DNA of 64,000 bases. Origin: Paenibacillus sp. FSL K6-3182 (GTDB taxonomy: Bacteria; Bacillota; Bacilli; Paenibacillales; Paenibacillaceae). Both the position numbers and the translations under genes were made by a program. Shown here piece by piece: positions 53,901-62,656 of the stretch (within the stretch, counting starts at the first letter, position 1; each line of letters opens with the position of its first letter). The stretch spans positions 1,443,501-1,507,500 of the forward strand of contig NZ_CP150265.1 of the NCBI RefSeq assembly GCF_037976325.1, given 5' to 3'. The notes beneath the pieces are model-generated. The model was not told where the DNA came from. It saw nothing but the letters and a program-made list of their open reading frames with translations, and ran no database searches.

Positions 53901-54423
53901 CTTTAAGGATGTAAAATCAACTTCTTGGAGTTTTGCTGACATTGATTTCGCTGCACGGGCAGGGATTGTAAAGGGTTATGCAGGCGATAAATTCCGTGGT
54001 GAAGCGAAAGTAACACGCGGTGAGTTTGCTCAAATGCTCGTAAATGCACTCGGATTCACATCTAACGCAGCGCAAGAGCTGACGGATGCTAAGGGTCACT
54101 TTGCGGAGAAAGCAATTAGGGCCATAATGGAAAACGGCATTATGACGGGATATGCAGATGGCAGCTTCGAACCCAATCGTGAAATTACAAGAGCAGAAAT
54201 TGCAGCACTATTAGCAAGGCTGCTGGATATTTCTCTTTTGAGTACAGAAGCGAAATTCCAGGATATCACTGCGAATTGGGCAGAAGATCAAATCAACGCA
54301 CTAGCTAACGCTGGGATCATTAATGGTAAGAATGGACAAAAATTCGAGCCTAAAGCAAGCGCAACTAGAGAAGAAGCCGTTGTGTTGATCGTCCGTCTTC
54401 TGAAGATGGTACCCACTAATTAA
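50983..54423 (+). CDS. SLH surface protein with GLUG-like region and three 169-residue repeats
   Basis: The 1146-residue protein has a signal peptide (about 1-41), a GLUG-type beta-helix region (about 95-275, with repeated GGLVGG), a chitobiase-C-terminal-like domain (about 325-390: YYTTNGDVPT), three repeats of about 169 residues (from about 400: LSPGT ... DGVTD or NGVTD ... DTTTKTTY), a Pro/Thr-rich linker and three SLH repeats (about 965-1140). SLH repeats anchor it to the wall. The repeat units are similar at DNA level, so unequal crossing-over could change their number. ATG 50983 has a weak RBS-like GGGAGTG. Function is unknown. Confidence 0.85.
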   Translation: MAQGSILVGKKVKSILIRVMCFALIISLFGPLTNASQVFAAPGFSGGTGSVEDPYIVTTPEQLDNVRNYYSVNFKLGSNIDLTDYLSEGEGGYNDGQFWKPFGNFFGTFDGDGYVIKGLRTNSNENFVGLFGQVAAGSFIKNIGLENVDIIGGMFTGGLVGGLRGSSSTVSNSYVTGDVKGMNYTGGLIGYKEEAKIINSYTITNVSGTSQLGGLVGLEYKGSITNSFAAGYVATAYLSGGLVGGTYGGADASVDVDSFYDREISKQYDNSGKGMPKLTAEMKTESTFTNWDFDSEWFIKEGNYPQLQVFLAETPTADVEEGAVEWKTEVELSSGTIGASIYYTTNGDVPTLSSTRYSSPIVVTNDMTIKAIAAKGMTYNEVMIQSYTILGGAEAPTTGKLSPGTNVDTTRLDGVTDEVELKLNNGLYVAIAAGTAFIDNLSVQVGDVLSLRTKATSDKAASFAQVLTVGLADIKPRSTVSTLTSTIGTVSTGTTANEKITNIPYGTTLADFKEAITPAAAATFEVYEANGINQANSLATGNKVIVTAQDRTTKTTYTITVQEGAPTGILSPGTIAATTRLNGVTDKMEYKINKGNYVAVATGTTSVDNISVQAGDTISVRTAATSENLASVVQVLTVSLADIKPNSTVSTLTSTMGDVSTDGTADETITNIPYGTTLDEFIDAITPAVHATFVVYEADGIKEADTLVTGNKVIVTAQDTTTKTTYIVTMQAAPPAGHLSPGTNVGTTRLNGVTDKMEYKYNSGNDIDFVTATNFVAIATGQTSVDNINVQAGDTISVRTAATPENPASAIQVLTVGLADIKQKSTVSTLTSTIGTVSTGGTEDETITNIPYGTTLAAFKAAITPAAYATFEVYEADGENEAETLETGIKVVVTAQDTTTKTTYTVTVNAAPVVVPTPTSTAPTGPSVPTVPTPTPIAPTPTPVVNKPVYNDKVDKAFVAEMKAKAEAAAPTTFKDVKSTSWSFADIDFAARAGIVKGYAGDKFRGEAKVTRGEFAQMLVNALGFTSNAAQELTDAKGHFAEKAIRAIMENGIMTGYADGSFEPNREITRAEIAALLARLLDISLLSTEAKFQDITANWAEDQINALANAGIINGKNGQKFEPKASATREEAVVLIVRLLKMVPTN
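52183..53715. repeat. Three in-frame direct repeats of 507 bp within the SLH protein gene
   Basis: The anchor TTATCACC (or TTGTCACC) occurs at 52183, 52690 and 53197, spaced exactly 507 bases. The third copy carries an extra 14-residue insertion (YNSGNDIDFVTATN). The repeats differ enough to be old but share long identical stretches. Confidence 0.85.
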
Positions 54424-54460
54424 GCGAGTATAGTTAATTTAATTGTAGTCTCTAATCCAA

Positions 54461-55045
54461 GGGCTGTCCCTAAAGTAAATTCCGAATCATTCAGCCCCCC
54501 ACTTTTCACGTAATATTCTTGAAAAAAGAACCTTCAGATTCACTCTCGTAGTGGTTTTGAAGGTTCTTTTGCACACACTATGGGATTTTCTCGCACCGAT
54601 TTAACCTTTTGGGATATCCCCTTTTCTAATTCGGCAAATATGCACTTCTACATCGTTCTTAATTATTTTCTATCTTGCACATTCGCAGGGTAGAAGCATC
54701 TTTCTCACACTTGCATTGATCTATACTGTATTTCCTACAATATAAGCGACTCAAAAGTGCTAAAATCGCAGACCATATAGCAAGTTATTGCAAAAATACA
54801 ACATAAATATCCAACACAGCTTAAGATGGGAGAAGTTCCTGCAATTGTGCAGGATAGCTGGACGTTGATCGCGGAGTTTGGTGTTGGAGACTTCTCAAAA
54901 TAGCATCAAAACAAAAGACTTGCTGCATCGTCTTCAAAAATATGAAAACCAGCAAACCGTGCTTGGAGATCGAAATAGTTATAGTCAATATTTCTGTTCA
55001 AAGTGAGCTATCCCTTCAGTGAGCAAAACGCTTTTTGGACAGCCC
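54461..55045. mobile_element. Degenerate IS1182-like element remnant
   Basis: GGGCTGTCC (54461-54469) and its exact inverse GGACAGCCC (55037-55045) bound a 585-base stretch with no intact ORF. Near the right end a translated piece reads LLHRLQKYENQQTVLGDRNS then YSQ, similar to the IS1182 transposase RNSYSKTD region. No target-site duplication is clear. A terminator hairpin at 54524-54570 lies inside it. Confidence 0.6.
54524..54570 (+). terminator. Terminator after the large SLH protein gene
   Basis: AAAGAACCTTCA (54525-54536) pairs perfectly with TGAAGGTTCTTT (54558-54569), followed by T residues. It lies about 100 bases after the stop, inside the IS-like remnant. Confidence 0.75.
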
Positions 55046-55091
55046 CTTTCTTTTTGCTTGATTGCAGTCCTGCTTACGAAAAGATGAATGA

Positions 55092-55112
55092 ACGTAACAA
55101 TTACGATATAAT
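55092..55112 (+). promoter_or_regulatory. Zur-like box and -10 element of the CobW-type GTPase gene
   Basis: ACGTAACAATTACGA (55092-55106) matches the Bacillus Zur box TCGTAATNATTACGA at 12 of 14 fixed positions and forms the palindrome CGTAA-CAA-TTACG. TATAAT follows directly (55107-55112). The gene it precedes encodes a zinc-type metallochaperone GTPase, which fits zinc-starvation control. Confidence 0.7.
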
Positions 55113-55161
55113 AGAATTATTCAAATGCGTTTAAAATTTGTTACATACAGGAGAACTTACA

Positions 55162-56277
55162 ATGACTAATAGAGAAAAACACATACCGGTTCATTTGCTG
55201 TCTGGTTTTCTTGGAAGCGGGAAGACGACGCTGCTGAGAAGATTGTTGGATTATTACACCGCGCAGGGATTGAAGCCGGCGGTCATTATGAACGAGCTTG
55301 GCGATATTAACCTTGATGGTCAGCTTGTAGGGGATGAAGTGCCGATGGCTGAGATGCTAAGCGGCTGTATCTGCTGCACGATGCGGGGCGATTTGGGGAT
55401 GGAGATCAGCATGCTCATTGACGAGCATAAGCCTGACGTCATTTTTATTGAATCGACTGGTGCTGCCAATCCGATGGAGACGTTGGATGGGATAACCGAG
55501 GCAGCGATGTATAAGGAAATCGATCTACGCAGTGTTATCACGATTGTTGATGGCCCTGAGCTGCTCGCGCGGAGCCGCGACGGGAAGGGTCGCACGTTCA
55601 AGCTGATGCTGGAGCAAATAAAATGTGCTACGATTTTGCTGTTGAATAAGGCGGACAAGCTGGAGCCGGATCAGCTAGTTGAAGCGCAGCAGCAGCTGCG
55701 GGAATTAAATGCCCATGCTCAAATTATAGCAACCGTGCGCTGCGCAATTGACGATTGGAGCTGGCTTGAAGCAGCTGGAAATACGGATCGACATGCAGCT
55801 GTGCATGCTGGTGATAAGGCGTTAGACATACATGAGCGCGCATCAGCCGCGCATGGTCATAGCCATGACAGCCAAGTATGCTCAGTAGCTGGATGTACCC
55901 ATGACCACGGCGATGGCGTTCACTTCCATGATGATGACCTTAGCAGCCACAACCACAGCAGCCATCATCATTCGCATGACCATGTTATGGTTGTGACGCA
56001 TTATTGGCGCGGTCCTGTGAGCAGTGAAGCCTTCGAATCTCTGCTGCAAAAGCTTCCAGCTAACATTTACCGCGCAAAAGGGATTGTGACGTTCACGGAT
56101 GCGCCTAGCCGGTTCCTGTTCCAATATGCGTATAAGGAATCTGATTTTATGAGAATCGAGCCGCAAGGACATGTAAACGATGTTGCGGTATTTATTGGAG
56201 AGCATTTTTCCAAAGAATGGCTGCAAAATGAGCTGGAGCTACTTGAGCAGCACTTGAACATAGAGACGCAGGGGTAA
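55162..56277 (+). CDS. CobW/ZNG-type GTPase, putative zinc chaperone
   Basis: ATG 55162 with AGGAG 8 bases upstream gives 371 residues. G1 motif GFLGSGKTTLL, the metal-binding CxCC motif (GCICCTMRGD), LLNKADKLE and a His-rich loop (about residues 225-275 with HGHSHDS, HDHGDGVHFHDDD, HHHSHDH) mark a CobW/YeiR/ZagA-type protein; the C-terminal CobW domain follows. ZNG-type GTPases move zinc to client metalloenzymes under zinc shortage. The Zur-like box upstream supports zinc control. Cobalt or nitrile-hydratase roles are alternatives but no client gene is adjacent. Confidence 0.88.
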   Translation: MTNREKHIPVHLLSGFLGSGKTTLLRRLLDYYTAQGLKPAVIMNELGDINLDGQLVGDEVPMAEMLSGCICCTMRGDLGMEISMLIDEHKPDVIFIESTGAANPMETLDGITEAAMYKEIDLRSVITIVDGPELLARSRDGKGRTFKLMLEQIKCATILLLNKADKLEPDQLVEAQQQLRELNAHAQIIATVRCAIDDWSWLEAAGNTDRHAAVHAGDKALDIHERASAAHGHSHDSQVCSVAGCTHDHGDGVHFHDDDLSSHNHSSHHHSHDHVMVVTHYWRGPVSSEAFESLLQKLPANIYRAKGIVTFTDAPSRFLFQYAYKESDFMRIEPQGHVNDVAVFIGEHFSKEWLQNELELLEQHLNIETQG

Positions 56278-56410
56278 TCAACTTGCTGTAGGGATATGTC
56301 GAAAATTGCCATTATCATGTCTATTCCTGTGATTGCTTGGGCAAAATAATGCTGACGAGGCATGACCATCGTCTCTGCATCACGAATGTAATAGAAAGGT
56401 GTGGCAACAA

Positions 56411-56941
56411 ATGATTAGAAAATGGTTTATTCCTATGGTAGCGCTGCTTGTACTGTTTTCAGTCGCTCCCGTATGGGCAGCGAAGTCGGTTACTGCTTTG
56501 CCTGATGCTTCACTAGTGGTTCTTCACCCTAAAGAGTCTGATATAGACAAAGAGCATAAGCATTACAAAGGGAAAATGACTCGCAAAGATTTTGAGGCTT
56601 ACCGGCTGGAGAAGCTGAAGGAAATAGCGACCTATTTTGGTATTCAAGCCGATGGCAAGTCAGCGGAGCAGCTGAAGAAGGAAGTTGAGGCTGCGAAGCT
56701 TGCCAATAAAGATAAATGGGAAGCATTTAAAGCAGAGCATCAAGCGAAGCGGCTGGAGCATTTGCGTGAGATTGCGAAGGAACATGGCATTAAAACAGAA
56801 GGCAAGACGTCGGAGCAGCTGCGCGAAGAGCTATATAAGCTGCATGGCGGAAAAGGCAAACGTCCCCATCGCTTAGAGGATCATGACCGCAGCAACGAGG
56901 ATAATGATGTTAAAGAGAAGAACAAACAAAATCAAGTGTAA
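56411..56941 (+). CDS. Small secreted protein with duplicated helical motif
   Basis: ATG 56411 with AAGGTG upstream gives 176 residues. A signal peptide (about 1-23, ending VWAA) precedes two copies of a charged helical motif: LKEIATYFGIQADGKSAEQL then LREIAKEHGIKTEGKTSEQL, about 45 residues apart. The rest is Lys/His/Glu-rich and ends in a disordered charged tail. The motif resembles small DNA- or wall-associated helix-loop repeats in Bacillaceae exported proteins, but no function is known to me. Confidence 0.7.
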   Translation: MIRKWFIPMVALLVLFSVAPVWAAKSVTALPDASLVVLHPKESDIDKEHKHYKGKMTRKDFEAYRLEKLKEIATYFGIQADGKSAEQLKKEVEAAKLANKDKWEAFKAEHQAKRLEHLREIAKEHGIKTEGKTSEQLREELYKLHGGKGKRPHRLEDHDRSNEDNDVKEKNKQNQV

Positions 56942-56956
56942 GTGAACGATTCCATG

Positions 56957-56990
56957 GCCTCCCCTGTCATAGACAGAGGGGGCTTTTCTT
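56957..56990 (+). terminator. Terminator after the small secreted protein
   Basis: GCCTCCCCTGTC pairs with GACAGAGGGGGC with one mismatch and one wobble pair, followed by TTTTCTT. The rest of 56991-57248 is AT-rich and probably holds the promoter of the GGDEF-EAL gene; no firm promoter was located. Confidence 0.8.
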
Positions 56991-57248
56991 CGTGTAGATA
57001 TAATGGATTTAAATGAAAAGTGCTGGACTTTATTACTAGATATCATACAAATGAGAATAGATGCTATCGACCCTTGTCGTTTCAAAAAATAAAGAAATAA
57101 AGTGGTTTTTTGTCGAAATATATAGTGTTATTATCCTATTTTTATCATTGTGTTTGGGTCAAAATGTCAAGTATACTAGAACCGTATCATAATTTGACAT
57201 ATTACGTCGTTTTCTGCTTTCTCCGACAACAAGGGGCTGATAGATCGG

Positions 57249-59738
57249 ATGAGAAAGATTAGGCTAAGCATCGCTCAAAAATTAATATTTTCCATAGGCC
57301 TGCTCGTTATTCTTTCATTTGGTCTATTGGTAACCGCTCACCTCATCAAGCTTTATCATTCCAACCTGCGCGAAAGCGAGCTTCTTGCACAGACGGAATC
57401 CATGGCCTACATAAATCCTTTCACTAAAACGATGGATCAAACGATGATGATGCTGGAAACGCTTGAAGTAACCATGACTCAAATGGGCAAAAACCAGATG
57501 CAAAATCGTGAATACATAGTCGAGCTGCTTAAGCAAATGCTTATCAAACATCCTGATCTATTAGGCGTTTATACGTTGTGGGAGCCTAATGCCTATGACG
57601 GGAAAGATGCATTTTACAAAAATAAAAACAGCTATGACGATGCTACGGGGCGCTTCATTCCTTATGTCGTTCGCGAGGATCAGTCCATTCAACTGCTGGC
57701 CATTGCAAATTACGAGGATAAGGAGAAAGGCAGCTTCTATCAAACGCCTAAACTTACGAAATCTTTTTCACTTATAGAGCCATATTCCTATGATATAGAT
57801 GGTAAATCAATAATGATGATTTCCCTTGTGCTGCCTCTATTGAATGAGCAAAATGAGTTTTTAGGTATAGTAGGAGCAGATATTTCACTTGAATCGATGC
57901 AGAAACAGATCGAAGCTTTCCGGCCGCTAGGAGGATACTCCACGATTATTACGACGGATAACCAATATTTGGCTAACGGCAAGTACCCTGAGCTTGTGAA
58001 CACACCGTATCGGTTATGGTCTAATAAGGATGAGCTTGAGGCGATGAAAGGGACGGATTCAAGAATTGCCTATACACGAGACTCGCAGGACAAAGAGACC
58101 GTGCTGCGTTTGCTTCATCCGATTCTTGTTCACAATGTGCTTTGGCATATTGAAACGATCATCCCCAAAAAGAACATGTTATCCAATTACTACAAAAGCC
58201 TTTGGGAATCGATACTCATCACGGGTATTGCTTTATTTTTGATGGCGATTGCTATGGTGTCGCTTGTAAGGAAAATCATTTTAGTTAATATTTATAAAGT
58301 TGTACAAGCCACCTCGGCTGTCGCAATTGGAGGCGAAGAACAGCAGCTAGCCATTCATACGAATGATGAGTTTGAATACATGGCTAATCATTTTAATCAT
58401 ATGCTTATCCAGCGCAAGGAAGCGGAGAAATTAATTGAATATCAATCGACACATGATCTAATGACGGGACTTCCTAATCGCTATGCTTATCATCGCCATA
58501 TGGAAGGGAAATTAGCAGAGCAAGACAAGAAACAAGGCCATATAGCTTTGCTTTTCATAGACCTTGATCGGTTCAAAATGATAAATGATATGCTCGATCA
58601 TACGATGAGTGACCAATTGCTCCAGAAAATGGCGCATCGAATTATGATTACCGTCGGCAGCTCGGGGAAAGTATTCCGCTTCGGGGGGGACGAGTATATC
58701 GTGCTGCTAGAGCAAGTTACTTTTCTCCATGTGGCGATGCATAAAGCAGAAGAAATTTTATCAGCTATTTCCCAGCCCATTGGGCTTGAGGATCGGATGT
58801 TTTATATTACAGCAAGCATTGGAATGAGCATTCATCATGAATGGACGCCTGCGACTGCAGACCAGCTGGTGAAGGAAGCGGATATTGCGATGTATGTGGC
58901 GAAGAAAGAGCGAAATACATGCAAACTATATTCTCCTACGATTAATGATGTAACGAAGAAGGAGCTTATTCTTGAGAGCAGCATGTCCAAAGCGCTGGAG
59001 CTGGGCCAATTTATGCTTTATTACCAGCCAAAGGTTGATTTAGCTACTGGCTCTATTTATGGGGCGGAAGCATTAATTAGATGGAATCACCCGGAGCTTG
59101 GTATGGTGTCACCGCTTGATTTTATTCCGATTGCGGAGAAAACCGGCTTTATTATTTCGCTTGGTGAATGGGTGCTGTTTACTGCCTGCCAGCAAATTAA
59201 AGAATGGGAACGCATGGGGCTGCAGCAGATCTCAATCAGTGTAAATATGTCGATGATCCAATTCCAGCAGAAACAAATCGTCCATACGATTGAAAGAATC
59301 ATTTCGGATGCAGGGATTCGGCCTCATCAAATTGAGCTGGAAATTACAGAGTCGATTTTTATGGATAATGCGGCTCATACGCTTAACATACTGCATGAGC
59401 TTCAGCAGCTCGGCGTTAAGCTGTCGCTTGATGATTTTGGAACGGGGTATTCGTCGCTCAGCTACTTGCAAAATATTCCGCTGCACACGTTAAAGATCGA
59501 CAAATCCTTTATAAGCGGCATCGTAAACGATTATAAGAAACAAATGATTTTTAAATCGGTCGTCGTTATCGCTCACAATTTAAATTTAAAGGTTGTGACC
59601 GAAGGAGTAGAGACAGAGGAAGAGCTGCGGATTATTAACGACCACCACTGCGATGCTGCTCAAGGATATATTTATAGCCCTCCTGTTGCGGCACCGAGAT
59701 TTGTACAGCTGTATATGGAACATAATAAGGAAGCCTGA
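57249..59738 (+). CDS. Membrane Cache-GGDEF-EAL protein (c-di-GMP metabolism)
   Basis: The 829-residue protein has an N-terminal membrane helix (about 12-33), an extracellular Cache sensor (about 40-300: GVYTLWEPNAYDGKDA, GIVGADISLESMQ), a second helix (about 318-340), a HAMP-like linker, a GGDEF domain (about 400-560, motif RFGGDEYIVLL, so Tyr replaces Phe) and an EAL domain (about 575-820, motifs GAEALIRW, DDFGTGYSSLSYLQ). Both catalytic motifs look intact, so both synthesis and breakdown are possible. ATG 57249 has AAGGGG upstream. It is monocistronic. Confidence 0.92.
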   Translation: MRKIRLSIAQKLIFSIGLLVILSFGLLVTAHLIKLYHSNLRESELLAQTESMAYINPFTKTMDQTMMMLETLEVTMTQMGKNQMQNREYIVELLKQMLIKHPDLLGVYTLWEPNAYDGKDAFYKNKNSYDDATGRFIPYVVREDQSIQLLAIANYEDKEKGSFYQTPKLTKSFSLIEPYSYDIDGKSIMMISLVLPLLNEQNEFLGIVGADISLESMQKQIEAFRPLGGYSTIITTDNQYLANGKYPELVNTPYRLWSNKDELEAMKGTDSRIAYTRDSQDKETVLRLLHPILVHNVLWHIETIIPKKNMLSNYYKSLWESILITGIALFLMAIAMVSLVRKIILVNIYKVVQATSAVAIGGEEQQLAIHTNDEFEYMANHFNHMLIQRKEAEKLIEYQSTHDLMTGLPNRYAYHRHMEGKLAEQDKKQGHIALLFIDLDRFKMINDMLDHTMSDQLLQKMAHRIMITVGSSGKVFRFGGDEYIVLLEQVTFLHVAMHKAEEILSAISQPIGLEDRMFYITASIGMSIHHEWTPATADQLVKEADIAMYVAKKERNTCKLYSPTINDVTKKELILESSMSKALELGQFMLYYQPKVDLATGSIYGAEALIRWNHPELGMVSPLDFIPIAEKTGFIISLGEWVLFTACQQIKEWERMGLQQISISVNMSMIQFQQKQIVHTIERIISDAGIRPHQIELEITESIFMDNAAHTLNILHELQQLGVKLSLDDFGTGYSSLSYLQNIPLHTLKIDKSFISGIVNDYKKQMIFKSVVVIAHNLNLKVVTEGVETEEELRIINDHHCDAAQGYIYSPPVAAPRFVQLYMEHNKEA

Positions 59739-59746
59739 TGGACATT

Positions 59747-59778
59747 CCGTCTCCCGTCAAACGTGGAGGCGGTTTTTT
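59747..59778 (+). terminator. Terminator after GGDEF-EAL gene
   Basis: CCGTCTCC (59747-59754) pairs with GGAGGCGG (59765-59772), with one wobble pair, followed by six T residues. Confidence 0.85.
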
Positions 59779-59937
59779 ATTAGACCAGTTTTATTTTCGT
59801 ATAACCGTTACGTTTTGAGCTTGTCGATAAATATGACATTCGTTTGGTAAAATATTGTTGAGCGATAGGTGTTACAAAATGATCTAAGGCATCGTCTTCT
59901 TTATAGCTTGAGCAAAAAACGTAAGGAGGTAAACGGA

Positions 59938-60465
59938 ATGGAACATTCGGCGCCGGATTTGTTTCGTCAACAGTTTAATACACATTATCCTGCGGTTAGA
60001 CGAAAGCTTGTCGCACTTATACGCGATGAAGCAGCTGCGGAGGATCTTGCCCAGGAAACATTTCTAAGGCTTTACCGGAATCCACCGGATCAGCCTGAAG
60101 CAATAGGAGGCTGGCTTCATCGCGTATTAACGAGGCTGGCTTATGATTATATGGATAAAAAAGCACGAGAGCGTGCTCTAACACAAAAGCAGGAACAAAG
60201 CATACTCGCACAGCCGCAAGCGGTTCAGTCGAATGAACAGCAGTTGATTGATAAGGACGAGCAGGAACGGGTTAGAGGCTGGTTAGATACGCTACCCGAA
60301 CGGGACAAAAAAATGCTTCTGCTCCGATATGAAGGATACAGCTATGCGGAAATCGCAGAGCAGCTCCAGCTGCGGCAGCCGCAGGTCGGGACGATGCTGC
60401 GCAGAGCCGGGGCTAGGCTGAAGCGCCATGCGCATAAGGCAGAAGGAGCTTTGTCTCATGAATGA
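59938..60465 (+). CDS. Sigma-70 family RNA polymerase sigma factor (ECF type)
   Basis: ATG 59938, with AAGGAGG at 59922-59928, gives 175 residues; a longer frame to 59869 lacks support. Region 2 (DEAAAEDLAQETFLRLYRN ... WLHRVLTRLAYDYMD) and region 4 (LPERDKKMLLLRYEGYSYAEIAEQL, given in parts) are clear, with no region 3, as in ECF factors of the SigX/SigW type. It is followed by a membrane protein likely to be its anti-sigma factor. Its stimulus is unknown. Confidence 0.9.
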   Translation: MEHSAPDLFRQQFNTHYPAVRRKLVALIRDEAAAEDLAQETFLRLYRNPPDQPEAIGGWLHRVLTRLAYDYMDKKARERALTQKQEQSILAQPQAVQSNEQQLIDKDEQERVRGWLDTLPERDKKMLLLRYEGYSYAEIAEQLQLRQPQVGTMLRRAGARLKRHAHKAEGALSHE

Positions 60466-60530
60466 TGTGCGATGGCCAGCGCCTGCTGCACTTAGCATGA
60501 AAGGTCAAAACCTTTTAGGAGGAGTCCAAG

Positions 60531-61706
60531 ATGACAAAAAATGATGAAATAAACAAAAAAGAAGCAGAGCAAATGTCGGCTGCATGGGCGCGTCTAGAGA
60601 AACAGCTTCAAGCCTCAGAGCAATCGCCGCTTTGGGAGCAATGGGAAGAACAAGGCAAGCATGCTGCTGAGCTCAATAAGGAGTCAACAGCTGCTGCTAG
60701 CGCTGCGCAAACAAAAGCTGCTGCCGTTCAAACGTATCCTGAACAAATGCAAGCAAATGTGGTTCCGTTAGGACGAGCTCGTACTTCATCCAGTCCAGCT
60801 GCTAATAAACCGAATAAAAGTGGGGCGGCAGGCCGCTGGTTCAAAAAGAACGTTGGCAAAACAATAGCAGCATGCGCAGCAGCTATCATTACGGTAGTTA
60901 TTGCGACGCCCTCAACAAATGAAGCATTGGCGGCATGGCTTAATACGTTCCGAATGGATAACGTAATGATTGTGCAGCAAAATGATTTGGAGTCGCTCAT
61001 GAACAGCTTCATGAAGGATGGCGAAACGCGTGAAACCGTTAACCGTTTCGGCACCTTCGAGCAGACGACTGTCGGAAGCTGGTCAAAGATGACCGTAGAT
61101 CAAGCTTCTAAGGAGCTGGGTTTTGCTGTTCCAACATTGACGGTTCCAGAGATTCAGTTAGGTGCCATATCATCGATGTCAGCTCAGACGATTGCCTTCC
61201 GCCTAAATGTGGATGAAATCAATAGTGCAATGCGTAAGCTGGGCGCAGATAAGCTGCTGCCGAAATCAGTAGACGGCAAAGCAATTGAATTCAACACAGG
61301 CCAAGGTGTAACGATCACGTATGAACCTAAGGAAGGAAGTACTTCTAAGCAAAGCCTATGGGTTGAATATATTAAGCAGCCTAGCATCAAAATTGATCCT
61401 TCTGTGGATGCAAAGGATGCCTATGAGGCTGTCATTCGCTTCCCAGCGCTTCCTGATCATTTGCGCAAATCGCTTATGCAAGCATCAAACATGGAAAACG
61501 GAGAAATTCCATTTCCGCTCATTACAAATGAAAAGCCGGAGAAAATCGTTATTGAAGGGGTTGATGTATATTTGAATCAATCCGCTGACCATAGTTATGC
61601 AAATGCGATGTGGCTTAAAGATGGCGTTGTAGCAAGCGCACACTTTAATGATTTTGAGGACAAACAAAAAGTACAGTCGCTTATTGCGGAGCTGATTCAT
61701 CCATGA
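60531..61706 (+). CDS. Probable membrane anti-sigma factor
   Basis: The 391-residue protein has a charged cytoplasmic N-terminus of about 108 residues, one membrane helix (about 110-127, TIAACAAAIITVVIATPS) and an extracellular domain of about 260 residues. Such layout and position next to an ECF gene mark a transmembrane anti-sigma factor that releases sigma after a cut or conformational change. The family (DUF4367-like) is not certain. TAGGAGGAG precedes ATG 60531. Confidence 0.75.
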   Translation: MTKNDEINKKEAEQMSAAWARLEKQLQASEQSPLWEQWEEQGKHAAELNKESTAAASAAQTKAAAVQTYPEQMQANVVPLGRARTSSSPAANKPNKSGAAGRWFKKNVGKTIAACAAAIITVVIATPSTNEALAAWLNTFRMDNVMIVQQNDLESLMNSFMKDGETRETVNRFGTFEQTTVGSWSKMTVDQASKELGFAVPTLTVPEIQLGAISSMSAQTIAFRLNVDEINSAMRKLGADKLLPKSVDGKAIEFNTGQGVTITYEPKEGSTSKQSLWVEYIKQPSIKIDPSVDAKDAYEAVIRFPALPDHLRKSLMQASNMENGEIPFPLITNEKPEKIVIEGVDVYLNQSADHSYANAMWLKDGVVASAHFNDFEDKQKVQSLIAELIHP

Positions 61707-62656
61707 GTGCTGTTGCTATTGAAACCATCGGATTATGCAAGGATTACGGCGAAGGACGCGGCTGCCACGATGTTACACTGACGATTAGAGAAGGGGAAGC
61801 CTTTGGCTTCCTCGGTCCTAATGGAGCGGGAAAAAGCACGATAGTGAAAATGCTCACAGGCCTTATTAAACCAACCTCAGGTAAAGCTCAAATCTTCGGA
61901 CAGCCTTCAGGATCAATCGAGGCTAGACGGAGATTTGGCTATTTGCCTGAGTTGTTTCGTTATCCGGATTGGTTGACGGGCGAAGAGGTTTTGGCTTTTC
62001 ATGCAAAGTTGTGTGAGCTCGACCGCTCTATGGCCAAACGACGCATTCATCAGCTTCTCGACGATGTGGGCATTGGCAGCCGGGGAAGCGACAGGCTCAA
62101 AGGGTATTCGAAGGGGATGCAGCAGCGGCTTGGACTCGCATGCGCTTTACTAACAAATCCGGATATCGTTTTTCTTGACGAGCCGGCTTCAGCGCTTGAT
62201 CCCGTTGGCAGGCATGAGGTGCGGGAATTGCTTGCTAGGCTGAGAAGCCAAGGGAAAACGATCTTTCTTAATTCGCATTTGCTTGAGGATGTGGAACAGT
62301 TGTGCGACAAGGTCGCTCTACTGAATAACGGAAAAGTGCTGGCGGAGGGAAAGGTATCCGATGTGCTGAGCTCGCAGTCGAGCTGGCGTTTGCGTGTAAG
62401 CGGTTATACCCCTTTAGCAGCTGAACGTATCCAGCAGCTGATAGGCGTGAATGTGATCGTGTCGAACGCTGAGCAGGATGATGCATCTGTTTGGCTGGAG
62501 ATTGAACTGGAAAATGACGAGCAAATAGGATTGGTCAATTATATTCTTATTGAGCTGGGATTGACGCTTTATGAGGTTGGGAAATTGCAATCACGGCTCG
62601 ATGAGTGGTTTATGCAGGCCGTAACGGGCCTTGAGCATAGGGGGGAGCGCAGATGA
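61703..62656 (+). CDS. ABC transporter ATP-binding protein
   Basis: The 317-residue protein has Walker A GPNGAGKSTIVK, signature YSKGMQQRLGLA and Walker B DIVFLDEPASALDP, the BcrA/NodI-type exporter form. It overlaps the anti-sigma gene by ATGA and the permease gene by ATGA, so the four genes form one operon. The substrate is unknown; antimicrobial peptide or lipid export under the ECF factor is plausible. Confidence 0.92.
   Translation: MSAVAIETIGLCKDYGEGRGCHDVTLTIREGEAFGFLGPNGAGKSTIVKMLTGLIKPTSGKAQIFGQPSGSIEARRRFGYLPELFRYPDWLTGEEVLAFHAKLCELDRSMAKRRIHQLLDDVGIGSRGSDRLKGYSKGMQQRLGLACALLTNPDIVFLDEPASALDPVGRHEVRELLARLRSQGKTIFLNSHLLEDVEQLCDKVALLNNGKVLAEGKVSDVLSSQSSWRLRVSGYTPLAAERIQQLIGVNVIVSNAEQDDASVWLEIELENDEQIGLVNYILIELGLTLYEVGKLQSRLDEWFMQAVTGLEHRGERR

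Noticed and set aside
59800..59870. Autoregulated ECF promoter before the sigma factor gene
   Set aside because: An AACC and a GTC element lie about 17 bases apart near 59803-59827, but the -10 does not match the usual CGTC/CGAC well enough to claim it.
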